Source: Lachnospiraceae bacterium (GTDB lineage: Bacteria; Bacillota; Clostridia; Lachnospirales; Lachnospiraceae). Taken from it: a stretch of DNA of 64,000 nt. The stretch lies in assembly GCA_025758065.1 (NCBI GenBank), contig CP107199.1, positions 1,237,501-1,301,500 on the forward strand, read 5' to 3'. Position 1 is the first letter of the stretch. The number at the start of each line of letters is the position of its first letter. The notes beneath the pieces were generated by a model. That model was not told where the DNA came from. It did no database searches and was given only the letters and a program-made list of their open reading frames with translations. Below are positions 9,459 to 18,569 of this stretch, piece by piece. A program made the translations under genes and the position numbers.

Positions 9459-9803
9459 ATGAAACGATTTCCTTCCATTAAGAAAAACAGTGACTTTCAG
9501 AATATATACAGAAATGGAAAGTCCTACGCAAATCGTCTTCTTGTTATGTATGTAATGAGAAACGGGGAAGAATCAAACCAGCTTGGCATATCGGTCAGCA
9601 AAAAAGTAGGCAACAGTGTGGTACGACATCATATTGCCAGACTGATGCGGGAGATATTCCGGCTGAACAATGAAAAAATTGAGACTGGGTTAAACATCAT
9701 CGTTGTGGCGAGAACTGCCGCAGCAGCATCAGATTACAAACATTTGGAAGGTGCTTATATGCACCTGTGCGGACTGCATCATATTTTAAAAGAATCGAAG
9801 TGA
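9459..9803 (+). CDS. rnpA: Ribonuclease P protein component
   Basis: RnpA is the protein cofactor of RNase P, which matures tRNA 5' ends. The 114-residue product starts MKRFPSIKKNSDFQNIYRNGKSYANR, typical of the family. The RNR-like signature region reads GNSVVRHHIARLMRE, slightly divergent from the common VRNRIKRLIRE. An AAAGGAG RBS precedes the start by about 12 nt. It follows rpmH and is directly followed by yidD, the conserved order. Confidence 0.95.
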   Translation: MKRFPSIKKNSDFQNIYRNGKSYANRLLVMYVMRNGEESNQLGISVSKKVGNSVVRHHIARLMREIFRLNNEKIETGLNIIVVARTAAAASDYKHLEGAYMHLCGLHHILKESK

Positions 9804-9811
9804 AGTTGAAA

Positions 9812-10033
9812 ATGAAGATCATAAAAAAAACGATGATCCTGATGATAAGAGGATATCAGAAATATCTTTCTCCTCTTAAAAGATACACTCACTGTATTTA
9901 CACACCTACGTGTTCTCAATACGCCATTGAAGCACTGGAAAAGTACGGTGTGTTTAAAGGTACATGGTTGGCCTGCAAAAGGATTCTTCGTTGTCATCCC
10001 TTTGCAGAAGGCGGTTATGATCCAGTTCCGTAG
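9812..10033 (+). CDS. yidD: Membrane protein insertion efficiency factor YidD
   Basis: YidD is a small membrane-associated protein that helps insertion through YidC. I start it at the ATG at 9812 (MKIIKKTMILMIRGYQKYLSP), 8 nt after rnpA, since the longer reading overlaps rnpA. The 73 residues hold the family hallmarks CIYTPTCSQYAIEAL and RCHPFAEGGYDPVP with conserved cysteines. It lies between rnpA and yidC in the usual order. Confidence 0.94.
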   Translation: MKIIKKTMILMIRGYQKYLSPLKRYTHCIYTPTCSQYAIEALEKYGVFKGTWLACKRILRCHPFAEGGYDPVP

Positions 10034-10074
10034 AAAAAACGAGCACAGTAGGTGCTCCATAAGGAGGTAGCGTT

Positions 10075-11391
10075 TTGAACAGTTTAGCTGGCGCAGTTGT
10101 TTTGACGAAAACAGGCGGTATTCTGGGGCCAATCGCCGGAATCTTAGGCTGGATCATGGATCTTTTGTTCCGTTTTACCAGTACCTTCGGCATTGAGAAT
10201 ATCGGTCTGTGCATTATCCTGTTTACACTGGTTACAAAGATACTGATGATGCCGCTGACTATTAAGCAGCAGAAATCATCTAAGCTTATGGCTGTTATGC
10301 AGCCGGAGATCAATGCAATCCAGAAAAAATACAAGGGCAAAGAAAACGACCAGAAATCTGCTATGATGATGCAGGCAGAGATGAAAGCGGTTTACGAAAA
10401 GTATGGTACATCTATGACAGGCGGATGTCTGCCACTGGCTATCCAGATGCCGATCATTTTCGCTTTGTACCGTGTTATCTATAATATCCCGGCTTATGTA
10501 CAGTCTGTAAGAGGATATTATGAAACCGTTATCAGTCAGCTGCCGGCTGGTTATCAGACACAGGATGTGTTTACACAGCTTGCACAGGCATGCAGAATGA
10601 CTGGCGACAAATTTGATTTTACTAACGTAAATACAGTTATCGATCTATTATATAAATTCACTGCACAACAGTGGCAGACCTTTATCGGTGCGTTCCCTGC
10701 AGCAGGTGAAGCTGCCGTAGAAGGTGGTGTGAACGCAGTACAGGCCATTGAGAAGATGCAGAACTTCTTTGGACTGAACATTGCATATACACCATGGCAG
10801 GTGATTACGAATTTCTTCAGCGGCGGTACAGGAACCATCACAATGGTGATCGCGGCTATTGCAATTCCTGTTTTAGCAGGTGCCAGCCAGTGGTACAGCA
10901 CTAAGCTGATGACTGCAAACCAGCCAAAGCAGGTGGAAGAAAATCCAACTTCTGATATGATGAAGTCCATGAACGTGACCATGCCGTTAATGTCTGTATT
11001 CTTCTGCTTTACCTTTGCTTCCGGTATTGGTATCTACTGGGTAGCACAGAGTGTGTTTACCGTTATCCAGCAGATGGTCATTAATTCTTACTTAAATAAA
11101 GTAGATATGGACGAGCTGGTACAGAAAAATGTAGAAAAGACTAACAAGAAGCGTGCGAAAAAAGGACTTCCGCCAACAAAGGTTGGAAACGTGGATGACA
11201 TGCTGAAAAAGTATGAAGAAAAGGAATCCCGTGAAGAAAGCGCACGTATGGCTAAGATCGCAAAGAGCAAGGCCCAGGTGGAAGAGTCCAATAAGTATTA
11301 TAACCAGGACGCAAAACCAGGAAGTCTGGCTTCCAAGGCCGGTATGGTAGCGAAGTATAATGAACGCCAGGAGAAGGGCAATAAAAAATAG
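10075..11391 (+). CDS. yidC: Membrane protein insertase YidC/SpoIIIJ
   Basis: YidC inserts and folds membrane proteins alone or with SecYEG. The start is a TTG at 10075, fixed by the strong AAGGAGG at 10061-10067; no ATG occurs in frame until residue 28. The 438-residue protein has the membrane segment IGLCIILFTLVTKILMMPLT, the conserved core around GGCLPLAIQMPIIFALYRVI, later hydrophobic segments and a basic C-terminal tail rich in Lys, consistent with ribosome contact. Lys55 occupies the place where many homologues have the groove arginine. There is no lipobox, unlike B. subtilis SpoIIIJ. Confidence 0.95.
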   Translation: MNSLAGAVVLTKTGGILGPIAGILGWIMDLLFRFTSTFGIENIGLCIILFTLVTKILMMPLTIKQQKSSKLMAVMQPEINAIQKKYKGKENDQKSAMMMQAEMKAVYEKYGTSMTGGCLPLAIQMPIIFALYRVIYNIPAYVQSVRGYYETVISQLPAGYQTQDVFTQLAQACRMTGDKFDFTNVNTVIDLLYKFTAQQWQTFIGAFPAAGEAAVEGGVNAVQAIEKMQNFFGLNIAYTPWQVITNFFSGGTGTITMVIAAIAIPVLAGASQWYSTKLMTANQPKQVEENPTSDMMKSMNVTMPLMSVFFCFTFASGIGIYWVAQSVFTVIQQMVINSYLNKVDMDELVQKNVEKTNKKRAKKGLPPTKVGNVDDMLKKYEEKESREESARMAKIAKSKAQVEESNKYYNQDAKPGSLASKAGMVAKYNERQEKGNKK

Positions 11392-11405
11392 GAGGTTTGT
11401 TTCGT

Positions 11406-12182
11406 ATGGATATGATTACGGTTACTGCGAAAACAGTAGACGAAGCGGTTACGAAGGCGTTGATCGAACTTGAAACTACCAGTGACAAGCTGGAGTATGA
11501 AGTGGTTGACAAGGGAAGCGCCGGATTTTTGGGAATCGGTGCAAAACCGGCGATCATACGTGCAAAAAAGAAAGAGACCATTGCTGATAAGGCGATTGAG
11601 TTTCTGTCCCAGATTTTTGGTGCCATGAACCTTGAGGTATCTATTACAGCTGCTTACAATGAAGAAGAGCAGGAGCTTTCCCTGAACTTAGAGGGAGATG
11701 ACATGGGAATCCTGATTGGTAAGAGAGGACAGACCTTGGACTCCTTACAGTATCTGGTAAGCCTGATCGTAAATAAGGGAACAGAAGGCTATTTAAGAGT
11801 AAAACTGGATACGGAAAATTACCGTGAAAGAAGAAAAGAGACTCTTGAAACCCTTGCAAAGAATATTGCATATAAGGTAAAACGTACCAGACGTCCGGTA
11901 TCCTTAGAGCCTATGAATCCTTATGAAAGACGGATCATCCATGCAGCAGTCCAGAATGACAAGTATGTGACCACACGCAGCGAAGGAGAGGAACCTTTCC
12001 GCCATGTAGTCATTGCTTTAAAAAAGGAAGCTGTTTCCGGTGAAAGAAAGGGAAGATATGACAGAGCCGGCAGAGGCCGTTCTTATGGTTATAAGGGAAA
12101 TAACCGCAGAGGCGGTTCTTACCAGACTGCACCAAAGGCAGAGCCTGTGACTGAAACAGTCAGTGAAAGCACACAGGAGTAA
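11406..12182 (+). CDS. jag: Jag/KhpB RNA-binding protein
   Basis: This 258-residue protein has the Jag_N domain (about 1-50, DKGSAGFLGIGAKPA), a KH domain with the GKRG loop at 105-108 (GILIGKRGQTLDSLQYL), and an R3H domain (NPYERRIIHAAVQNDKYVTT). The C-terminal tail is Arg/Gly/Tyr-rich, which is common in RNA binders. I choose the ATG at 11406, 10 nt after AGGAGG, rather than the in-frame TTG at 11397. Homologues bind RNA and influence cell division and elongation. It is co-transcribed with yidC. Confidence 0.94.
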   Translation: MDMITVTAKTVDEAVTKALIELETTSDKLEYEVVDKGSAGFLGIGAKPAIIRAKKKETIADKAIEFLSQIFGAMNLEVSITAAYNEEEQELSLNLEGDDMGILIGKRGQTLDSLQYLVSLIVNKGTEGYLRVKLDTENYRERRKETLETLAKNIAYKVKRTRRPVSLEPMNPYERRIIHAAVQNDKYVTTRSEGEEPFRHVVIALKKEAVSGERKGRYDRAGRGRSYGYKGNNRRGGSYQTAPKAEPVTETVSESTQE

Positions 12183-12232
12183 TTATAAGTACTGAACTGA
12201 TAAATAAAAAATAATGTTTAAAATAAAATGAG

Positions 12233-12263
12233 AAAGGCTGTTGCATAAGCGACAGCCTTTTTT
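12233..12263 (+). terminator. Terminator after jag
   Basis: AAGGCTGT and ACAGCCTT pair around a short loop and run into TTTTTT. A TATAAT at 12265-12270 directly after may be the -10 box for mnmE, with TTGCAT at 12241-12246 inside the stem as its -35. Confidence 0.85.
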
Positions 12264-12295
12264 GTATAATAGGGGAATGAAATGAGGGAAAATGA

Positions 12296-13675
12296 ATGAA
12301 AACAGATACCATTGCAGCGATAGCGACTGGAATGAGCAATTCCGGTATCGGTATCGTAAGGATAAGCGGTGATGAAGCCCTGCAGGTAATAAGCCGCATT
12401 TACAGAAATAAAAAGGGGGAGCCAAAGGATCTGGGCCAGGTGAGATCCCATACGATCCATTATGGCTATATTTATGATGGTGAAGAACGTCTGGATGAAG
12501 TTCTGGTCATGATCATGAAGGGACCTAACAGCTATACAGCAGAAGATACAGTGGAGATCGACTGTCACGGAGGCGTGTTCATTGTAAAGAAGATACTGGA
12601 AACTGTGATCCGGAATGGCGCAAGGACTGCAGAGCCTGGAGAATTTACAAAACGCGCTTTTTTAAACGGGCGTATTGATCTGGCCCAGGCAGAGGCAGTG
12701 GCAGATGTGATCCAGTCTACCAATGAATATGCCTTAAAAAGCTCAGTAAGTCAGTTAGCAGGCTCTGTTTCACGAAAGATCAGGGAGCTTCGTGAAAAGA
12801 TATTATTTGAGATCGCCTTTATTGAGTCTGCATTAGATGATCCGGAGCATATTTCATTAGATGGGTATCCGGAGCATCTTTTAGAGGCTTTGGAGCCTAT
12901 GGTAAAACAGGTAGAAAGGCTTTTAGCTTCCTGTGATGATGGCCGTGTGATGTCGGAAGGGATAAAGACTGTTATTTTAGGAAAGCCAAATGCAGGAAAA
13001 TCTTCTCTGATGAATGTGCTTTTAGGGGAAGAAAGAGCTATTGTCACGGAGATCGCAGGAACTACAAGAGATACCCTGGAAGAGCATATTTATCTTAAGG
13101 GCATCAGCTTAAATGTGGTGGATACAGCAGGTATCCGTGATACAGAGGATGTGGTGGAAAAAATCGGCGTGGAGCGTGCTATGAAGGCAGCAGAGGACGC
13201 AGATCTGATCATCTATGTGGTAGACGGTTCCAGGGCACTGGATGAAAATGATAAAGAGATCATGGAGTTTATTAAGGGGCGCAGAGCAATTGTCCTTTTA
13301 AATAAAACAGATCTGGAAATGGCGATAGATAAAAAAGAGTTAGAAAATACCTGTGGCCATGGAGTGATCCCTATCTCTGCAAAAGAGGAGCAGGGCATTG
13401 AAGCTCTTGAGGAAGAGATAAGGCGGCTGTTTTACCACGGAAAGCTCTCTTTTAATGAGCAGGTTTATATTACCAATGTACGCCACAAAGAGGCGCTGGA
13501 ACAGACACTGGACAGTCTTAAAATGGTAAAACAAAGCGTATCAGACGGCATGCCGGAAGATTTCTATTCTATTGATCTGATGAATGCTTATGAGCAGCTT
13601 GGAAAGATATTAGGAGAAGCGGTGGAAGATGATCTGGTAAATGAGATCTTTTCCAAGTTCTGTATGGGAAAATGA
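12296..13675 (+). CDS. mnmE: tRNA modification GTPase MnmE
   Basis: MnmE works with MnmG to make the cmnm5U modification at wobble U34 of certain tRNAs. The 459 residues include the N-terminal folate-binding region (TIAAIATGMSNSGIGIVRISG), the helical domain and an inserted G domain with G1 GKPNAGKSS (about 229-237), G3 DTAGIRDTED and G4 NKTD. The C-terminus ends FCMGK, carrying the catalytic Cys of the C(x)GK motif. GAGGGAAA lies just before the start. mnmG follows after a repeat-bearing spacer. Confidence 0.97.
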   Translation: MKTDTIAAIATGMSNSGIGIVRISGDEALQVISRIYRNKKGEPKDLGQVRSHTIHYGYIYDGEERLDEVLVMIMKGPNSYTAEDTVEIDCHGGVFIVKKILETVIRNGARTAEPGEFTKRAFLNGRIDLAQAEAVADVIQSTNEYALKSSVSQLAGSVSRKIRELREKILFEIAFIESALDDPEHISLDGYPEHLLEALEPMVKQVERLLASCDDGRVMSEGIKTVILGKPNAGKSSLMNVLLGEERAIVTEIAGTTRDTLEEHIYLKGISLNVVDTAGIRDTEDVVEKIGVERAMKAAEDADLIIYVVDGSRALDENDKEIMEFIKGRRAIVLLNKTDLEMAIDKKELENTCGHGVIPISAKEEQGIEALEEEIRRLFYHGKLSFNEQVYITNVRHKEALEQTLDSLKMVKQSVSDGMPEDFYSIDLMNAYEQLGKILGEAVEDDLVNEIFSKFCMGK

Positions 13676-13741
13676 TGTGGTAAAATGTATGGGGAAATAC
13701 TCGGTCTTGTGCATTGGATGCACATGGAAATGACCGCGTAG

Positions 13742-13876
13742 GTTACAGTATATGGGGGAGGCACTTTTGGAACCGAAAGTGCCGTATGATAACGCGGTGG
13801 TTGCAGGAATTTGCCGTATTAAAATGCGAAGCTACGGCAAATTCCGTTGCTGGTCATGCAACGCATGAACAGTAAC
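13742..13876. repeat. Palindromic element, family R2 copy 1 (135 bp)
   Basis: It starts GTTACAGT and ends CATGAACAGTAAC, inverted with respect to each other. Inside are three hairpins: GGCACTTTTGG/CCGAAAGTGCC, GGAATTTGCCGTA/TACGGCAAATTCC and a short CATGCAACGCATG. Near-identical copies lie at 19810-19942 and 31757-31889. It fills most of the 229-bp mnmE-mnmG spacer, and the rest shows no gene. Confidence 0.85.
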
Positions 13877-13904
13877 CGCATAGAAACAGGAAGGAATTAA
13901 GAAA

Positions 13905-15779
13905 ATGCCATATTTGGAAGAATCATATGATATTGTGGTAGTTGGTGCCGGTCATGCCGGCTGTGAGGCAGCATTAGCCTGTGCCAGACTGGGCCTTGAG
14001 ACCATTGTATTTACAGTCAGTGTGGACAGTATTGCCCTCATGCCCTGTAATCCCAATGTAGGTGGAAGCTCTAAGGGACATCTGGTAAGAGAACTGGATG
14101 CATTAGGCGGAGAAATGGGAAAGAATATTGATAAGACCTTTATCCAGTCTAAGATGTTAAACGAGTCTAAAGGACCGGCTGTCCACTCTTTAAGAGCCCA
14201 GGCGGATAAGCAGGAATACAGCCGCCAGATGAGAAAGACCATGGAAAATACCCAACATCTGACCATCCGCCAGGCAGAAGTATCTGAGCTTATAGTAGAG
14301 GAAGGGCAGATAAAGGGAGTTAAAACCTTTTCCGGGGCCATATATCATGGGAAAGCGGTTGTACTGTGTACTGGAACATATCTGCGGGCAAGATGCATCT
14401 ACGGGGACGTGAGCAATCCTACAGGGCCAAATGGTCTTCAGGCAGCCACCCATCTTACCGATTCGCTGATCGCAAATGGAATTGAAATGTTCCGTTTTAA
14501 AACAGGAACACCGGCCAGGGCAGACAAGCGCAGCATTGATTTTACCAGGATGGAAGAACAGTTTGGTGATAAGAGAGTGGTTCCATTTTCTTTCTCTACA
14601 GATCCCGAAAGCGTTCAGAAAGAACAGGCATCCTGCTGGCTCACTTATACAAATCAGGAAACACACAAGATCATCCGTGATAATTTAAGCCGTTCGCCTC
14701 TGTTTTCCGGTGCGATTGAAGGAACAGGTCCAAGATATTGTCCGTCTATTGAGGACAAGGTGGTAAAATTCCCTGATAAAGAACGCCATCAGGTATTTGT
14801 GGAACCAGAAGGTCTTTATACGAATGAAATGTACTTAGGAGGTATGAGCAGTTCTCTTCCTGAGGATGTACAGTATGCAATGTACCGCACTGTGCCAGGG
14901 CTGGAGCATGTGCGGATCGTAAGAAATGCCTACGCCATTGAATATGACTGTATCAATTCTTTACAGCTTAAGTCTACATTAGAGTTTAAGAAGATCCATG
15001 GTCTGTTTGCAGGCGGTCAGTTTAACGGAAGCTCCGGTTATGAGGAAGCAGCTGTACAGGGCTTTATGGCAGGTGTAAATGCTTCTATGGAGGTTATGGG
15101 CAGAGAACAGGTGGTTCTGGATCGTTCTCAGGCCTATATTGGTGTACTTATTGATGATCTGGTGACTAAGGAAAACCATGAACCATACCGTATGATGACT
15201 TCCAGGGCAGAATACAGACTGCTTTTAAGACAGGATAACGCAGACCTGCGTTTACGCCGGATCGGGCATGATATCGGTCTTGTAAGTGATGCGGAATATG
15301 AGCATCTCCTTGAAAAAGAGGCACAGATCAATGCAGAAATCGAACGTCTTGAAAAGGCGACCATCGGCGGTACCCCAAAGGTTCAGGAGCTGCTGGCCAG
15401 ATATGAAAGCACTCCTCTTAAGTCAGGAACTACTTTGGCAGAGCTGATCAAGCGCCCGGAACTGGACTATGAGAAGCTGGCAGAGGTAGATGAAAACCGT
15501 CCTGAACTTGCTTTTGATGTACAGGAACAGGTAAATATTGAGATCAAATATGAAGGCTATATTAAACGTCAGATGCAGCAGGTAGCCCAGTTTAAGAAGT
15601 TAGAGGGCAAAAAGCTGCCGGAAAACTTTGATTATGCCCAGGTAAACAGCCTGAGAAAAGAGGCAGTACAGAAGTTAAATAAGATCCAGCCGTCTACCAT
15701 TGGACAGGCCTCCAGAATTTCAGGAGTGTCACCGGCGGACATTTCCGTATTAATGGTATATCTGGAAAGAAGCAAGTGA
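13905..15779 (+). CDS. mnmG: tRNA uridine-5-carboxymethylaminomethyl modification enzyme MnmG
   Basis: MnmG (GidA) is the FAD-dependent partner of MnmE in wobble-uridine modification. It has 624 residues, the full family length. The FAD-binding motif GAGHAGCEAALA lies at 14-25, and the family signatures GGSSKGHLVRELDALGGEMG and GLFAGGQFNGSSGYEEAAVQG are present. The C-terminal helical domain that contacts MnmE is complete. An AGGAAGG RBS precedes the start. rsmG follows 14 nt after the stop, so the two are probably co-transcribed. Confidence 0.98.
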   Translation: MPYLEESYDIVVVGAGHAGCEAALACARLGLETIVFTVSVDSIALMPCNPNVGGSSKGHLVRELDALGGEMGKNIDKTFIQSKMLNESKGPAVHSLRAQADKQEYSRQMRKTMENTQHLTIRQAEVSELIVEEGQIKGVKTFSGAIYHGKAVVLCTGTYLRARCIYGDVSNPTGPNGLQAATHLTDSLIANGIEMFRFKTGTPARADKRSIDFTRMEEQFGDKRVVPFSFSTDPESVQKEQASCWLTYTNQETHKIIRDNLSRSPLFSGAIEGTGPRYCPSIEDKVVKFPDKERHQVFVEPEGLYTNEMYLGGMSSSLPEDVQYAMYRTVPGLEHVRIVRNAYAIEYDCINSLQLKSTLEFKKIHGLFAGGQFNGSSGYEEAAVQGFMAGVNASMEVMGREQVVLDRSQAYIGVLIDDLVTKENHEPYRMMTSRAEYRLLLRQDNADLRLRRIGHDIGLVSDAEYEHLLEKEAQINAEIERLEKATIGGTPKVQELLARYESTPLKSGTTLAELIKRPELDYEKLAEVDENRPELAFDVQEQVNIEIKYEGYIKRQMQQVAQFKKLEGKKLPENFDYAQVNSLRKEAVQKLNKIQPSTIGQASRISGVSPADISVLMVYLERSK

Positions 15780-15793
15780 GAGGTTGAAAATTT

Positions 15794-16528
15794 ATGACAG
15801 AGCAGTTTGCACGGAAAATGGAAGAGGGCGTAAAGCCTTTAGGTATCCGGTTAGGCGAAAAGCAGCTGGAGCAGTTTTACGATTATTTCCAGTTTCTGGT
15901 GGAAAAAAATAAAGTAATGAACCTGACGGCTATTACAGAAGAAGATGCAGTGATCACAAAGCATTTTTGTGACAGCCTGAGCCTTGTAAAAGGTTTTTCT
16001 GAAATTGAGAAAACGGTTTCATTGATTGATGTGGGAACGGGAGCGGGCTTTCCTGGCATCCCTTTGAAAATAGCATTTCCTCATTTGAAAGTCACTTTGC
16101 TGGATTCTTTGAATAAGAGAGTACGGTTTTTAGAAGAGGTCTGTGAACGTCTTGGGCTTGAAAATGTGACCTGTGTCCATGCAAGAGCAGAGGATGGAGG
16201 CAGAAATAAGGATTACAGGGAGAAATTTGACCTGTGCGTATCCCGTGCAGTGGCAAATCTTTCCTCTTTATCAGAATATTGTATGCCATTTGTAAGAGTG
16301 GGGGGATATTTTATCCCTTATAAGTCTGGTGAGATCGTAGAAGAACTGACTCAGGCGAAAAAAGCAGTGGGGATTTTAGGCGGAGAGATTGAAAATGTCA
16401 CCGGATTTGAGCTCCCAGGAGGAGAAGGCTCCAGAAGTTTGATCAAGATCAGAAAAATGAAACCGATTTCGGCAAAGTATCCGAGAAAAGCAGGACTTCC
16501 TGGAAAAGAACCGTTAGGTGGGAAATAA
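15794..16528 (+). CDS. rsmG: 16S rRNA (guanine-527-N7) methyltransferase RsmG
   Basis: RsmG (GidB) methylates G527 of 16S rRNA using S-adenosylmethionine. The 244-residue product shows the SAM-binding loop DVGTGAGFPGIPLKI (79-93), LLDSLNKRVRFLEEV and the catalytic-region SRAVANLSSLSEYC. It is 14 nt after mnmG, the common arrangement near the origin. Loss of this gene in other bacteria gives low-level streptomycin resistance; here it looks intact. Confidence 0.96.
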   Translation: MTEQFARKMEEGVKPLGIRLGEKQLEQFYDYFQFLVEKNKVMNLTAITEEDAVITKHFCDSLSLVKGFSEIEKTVSLIDVGTGAGFPGIPLKIAFPHLKVTLLDSLNKRVRFLEEVCERLGLENVTCVHARAEDGGRNKDYREKFDLCVSRAVANLSSLSEYCMPFVRVGGYFIPYKSGEIVEELTQAKKAVGILGGEIENVTGFELPGGEGSRSLIKIRKMKPISAKYPRKAGLPGKEPLGGK

Positions 16529-16531
16529 ATA

Positions 16532-16545
16532 TGAAACCGGTTACA
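16532..16545. promoter_or_regulatory. Candidate LacI-family operator
   Basis: TGAAACCGGTTACA is a 14-bp imperfect palindrome centred on CG, the shape of LacI/GalR operators. It lies about 100 bp before the LacI-type gene at 16647 and could serve autoregulation. The call rests only on pattern and position. Confidence 0.35.
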
Positions 16546-16646
16546 TGTGAGCTGAAAAGGCATAATTAACAGACAACTATCTGTTGTTACTAAAATAAAC
16601 AGACAATAACAGAATGATACATCATGGAAAAGGCAGAATTTAATTT

Positions 16647-17636
16647 ATGAATATCAAAGAAATGGCGAAGCTTGCGGGAGTCTCCTGTGCTACAATATCC
16701 AGGGTTTTAAATGATTCAGGGTATGTAAAGGAAGATACCCGAAAGAAAGTAATGGAGATCATCAGGGAGTATAATTATACTCCTAATATGATCGCCAGAA
16801 GCCTAAGCAGTAAAGATAGTTTTAATATTGGCATCATTATTCCAAATGTGGGAGAAAAACAGTATGGAAAGATATTAGAAGGTGCTGCAAAAGAAACTGC
16901 AAAACACGGATACAGCCTTGTTTTTATGGATAGCGAAAATGACCAGAAAACAGAGAAAAAGTGGCTGGAAGAGGTGAAAAACCAGCACATGAAAGGTCTT
17001 GTTTTAGTGCCGGTGTGCAGTGAAAATAAAGAACTGCGAGGTGCACTGCAGGAACTGGAAGAACAGGGAACTGCAGTTGTGCTTACAGAAAAAGATGTTA
17101 AAAATGCAGGAATGGATGGCGTTTTTGCAGATGAATTCCGGGGCGCTTATGAAGGTATCTGCCGTCTGGTGGAAAAAGGCTGCAAAAAGATAGCCATTAT
17201 ACTGGGACAGCCTGAAATGGATGTTGTTACAGAAGAACGGTATAGAGGCTGTTTGCAGGCATTAGAAGATAATGGAATATCCGGGGCAGAGAAAATGGTG
17301 CTCAGGGAAGCAGAAGACTTAAGTCGGGTATTTCAGGGAAAAAAACTTCCGGATGCATTTTTGGCTTTAAATCAAATAGCAGCTGATCAGTGTATCAGGG
17401 AGCTTTTTAAATGTAAAAAAGTGGGAATGGAAAAGATCATTTTTATGGGAATGGATGCTGAAAATACAGCACAGGTTTTAGGTGATGAGATGATCTCTGT
17501 AGAAAAAGACAGAAGAAAACAGGGAAAAGAGGCAGTAAAACTGCTTTTGGAAGCCTTTGATGCAGAAGAAAATGACCGTATAAGGGGAAAACGGATCATG
17601 ATCCCTTATAAAGTAACAGAAAGCGGTGCCTGCTGA
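16647..17636 (+). CDS. LacI-family transcriptional regulator
   Basis: This 329-residue protein has an N-terminal LacI helix-turn-helix (MNIKEMAKLAGVSCATISRV, then LNDSGYVKEDTR) and the hinge region YTPNMIARSLSS. A periplasmic-binding-like effector domain follows (FNIGIIIPNVGEKQYGKILEGA onward). The effector is probably a sugar or nucleoside, but no sugar genes adjoin it, so the target is unknown. It is convergent with nfo, with only 30 bp between stops. The RBS is weak. A candidate operator lies upstream at 16532. Confidence 0.9.
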   Translation: MNIKEMAKLAGVSCATISRVLNDSGYVKEDTRKKVMEIIREYNYTPNMIARSLSSKDSFNIGIIIPNVGEKQYGKILEGAAKETAKHGYSLVFMDSENDQKTEKKWLEEVKNQHMKGLVLVPVCSENKELRGALQELEEQGTAVVLTEKDVKNAGMDGVFADEFRGAYEGICRLVEKGCKKIAIILGQPEMDVVTEERYRGCLQALEDNGISGAEKMVLREAEDLSRVFQGKKLPDAFLALNQIAADQCIRELFKCKKVGMEKIIFMGMDAENTAQVLGDEMISVEKDRRKQGKEAVKLLLEAFDAEENDRIRGKRIMIPYKVTESGAC

Positions 17637-17666
17637 TGCAGACATCGCTTTAACAACTGCAACGGG

Positions 17667-18500
17667 TCAATAGTCCCATGCTTCACGCATTAGTTGAATC
17701 TCTTTTGCATATCCGTCCAGATCGTTGGGCGTTTCCAGGTAGAAGGGGAGATGGGCCAGAGCCGGGTGATTGATGAAACGCTTCAGGGCGGGCAGCCCAA
17801 TATGGCCTTCTCCTAATCTGGCGTGGCGGTCTTTGTGAGCACCTAAAGGATTTAAACTATCATTTAAATGAATGGCTTTTAAACGGTCAAGACCGATAAT
17901 GCGGTCAAATTCTGATATCACATCATCTAAGTGTTCTGCAATATCATAGCCTGCATCCCATATATGGCAGGTATCTAAGCAGACTCCCAGATGATCACTT
18001 AATTCTACTTTATCAATGATCTCTTTTAATTCTTCAAAGCTTTTTCCGACTTCGCTTCCTTTTCCGGACATGGTTTCCAGGAGAACAGTAGTGGTCTGAT
18101 CCGGCTTTAAGATTTCATTTAACATATCTGCAATATAAGAGATCCCCACATCAGTGCCTTGCTTTACGTGGCTTCCGGGATGAAAATTATAGAGATTTCC
18201 GGGAGTGGATTCCAATCTCGCAAGGTCATCTGCCATGGTCCGTTTCGCAAAATCACGAAGAGTCGGATCAGCAGAGCAGCCATTTAAGGTATAGGGAGCA
18301 TGTGCCAGGAATGGATGGATATCATTAGCTTTTGCCTGAAGGAGAAAGCGGGAGATATCATCTTGATCCAGAGCTTTGGCATTACCGCCTCTAGGGTTGC
18401 GGGAAAAATACTGGAAAGTGTTTGCGTGGATCTTCAGGGCATCCTTTGCCATGGCACAGTAGCCTTTAGAAGATGATAAGTGACAGCCAATACGAAGCAT
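17667..18500 (-). CDS. nfo: Endonuclease IV (AP endonuclease)
   Basis: Nfo cleaves DNA at abasic sites in base-excision repair and uses three zinc ions. I start it at the ATG ending at 18500 (MLRIGCHLSSSKGY), which follows AGGAGGTT; the longer reading runs through the parS site. The 277 residues show the metal-binding signatures NFHPGSH, LLETMSGKGSEVG, GVCLDTCHIWDAGYD, HLNDS and DRHARLGEGHIG. It is full length. It follows the alpha/beta-hydrolase gene on the same strand. Confidence 0.95.
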   Translation of the reverse strand: MLRIGCHLSSSKGYCAMAKDALKIHANTFQYFSRNPRGGNAKALDQDDISRFLLQAKANDIHPFLAHAPYTLNGCSADPTLRDFAKRTMADDLARLESTPGNLYNFHPGSHVKQGTDVGISYIADMLNEILKPDQTTTVLLETMSGKGSEVGKSFEELKEIIDKVELSDHLGVCLDTCHIWDAGYDIAEHLDDVISEFDRIIGLDRLKAIHLNDSLNPLGAHKDRHARLGEGHIGLPALKRFINHPALAHLPFYLETPNDLDGYAKEIQLMREAWDY

Positions 18501-18545
18501 TAGTGAACCTCCTGAGGTAAATAAGTGGTGCTGGCGTTTATGCAA

Positions 18546-18561
18546 TGTTTCACGTGAAACA
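18546..18561. promoter_or_regulatory. parS centromere site 1
   Basis: TGTTTCACGTGAAACA, the perfect 16-bp ParB-binding palindrome, lies between nfo and the upstream gene, about 1.5 kb from parA. Confidence 0.95.
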
Positions 18562-18569
18562 TTCGGGAT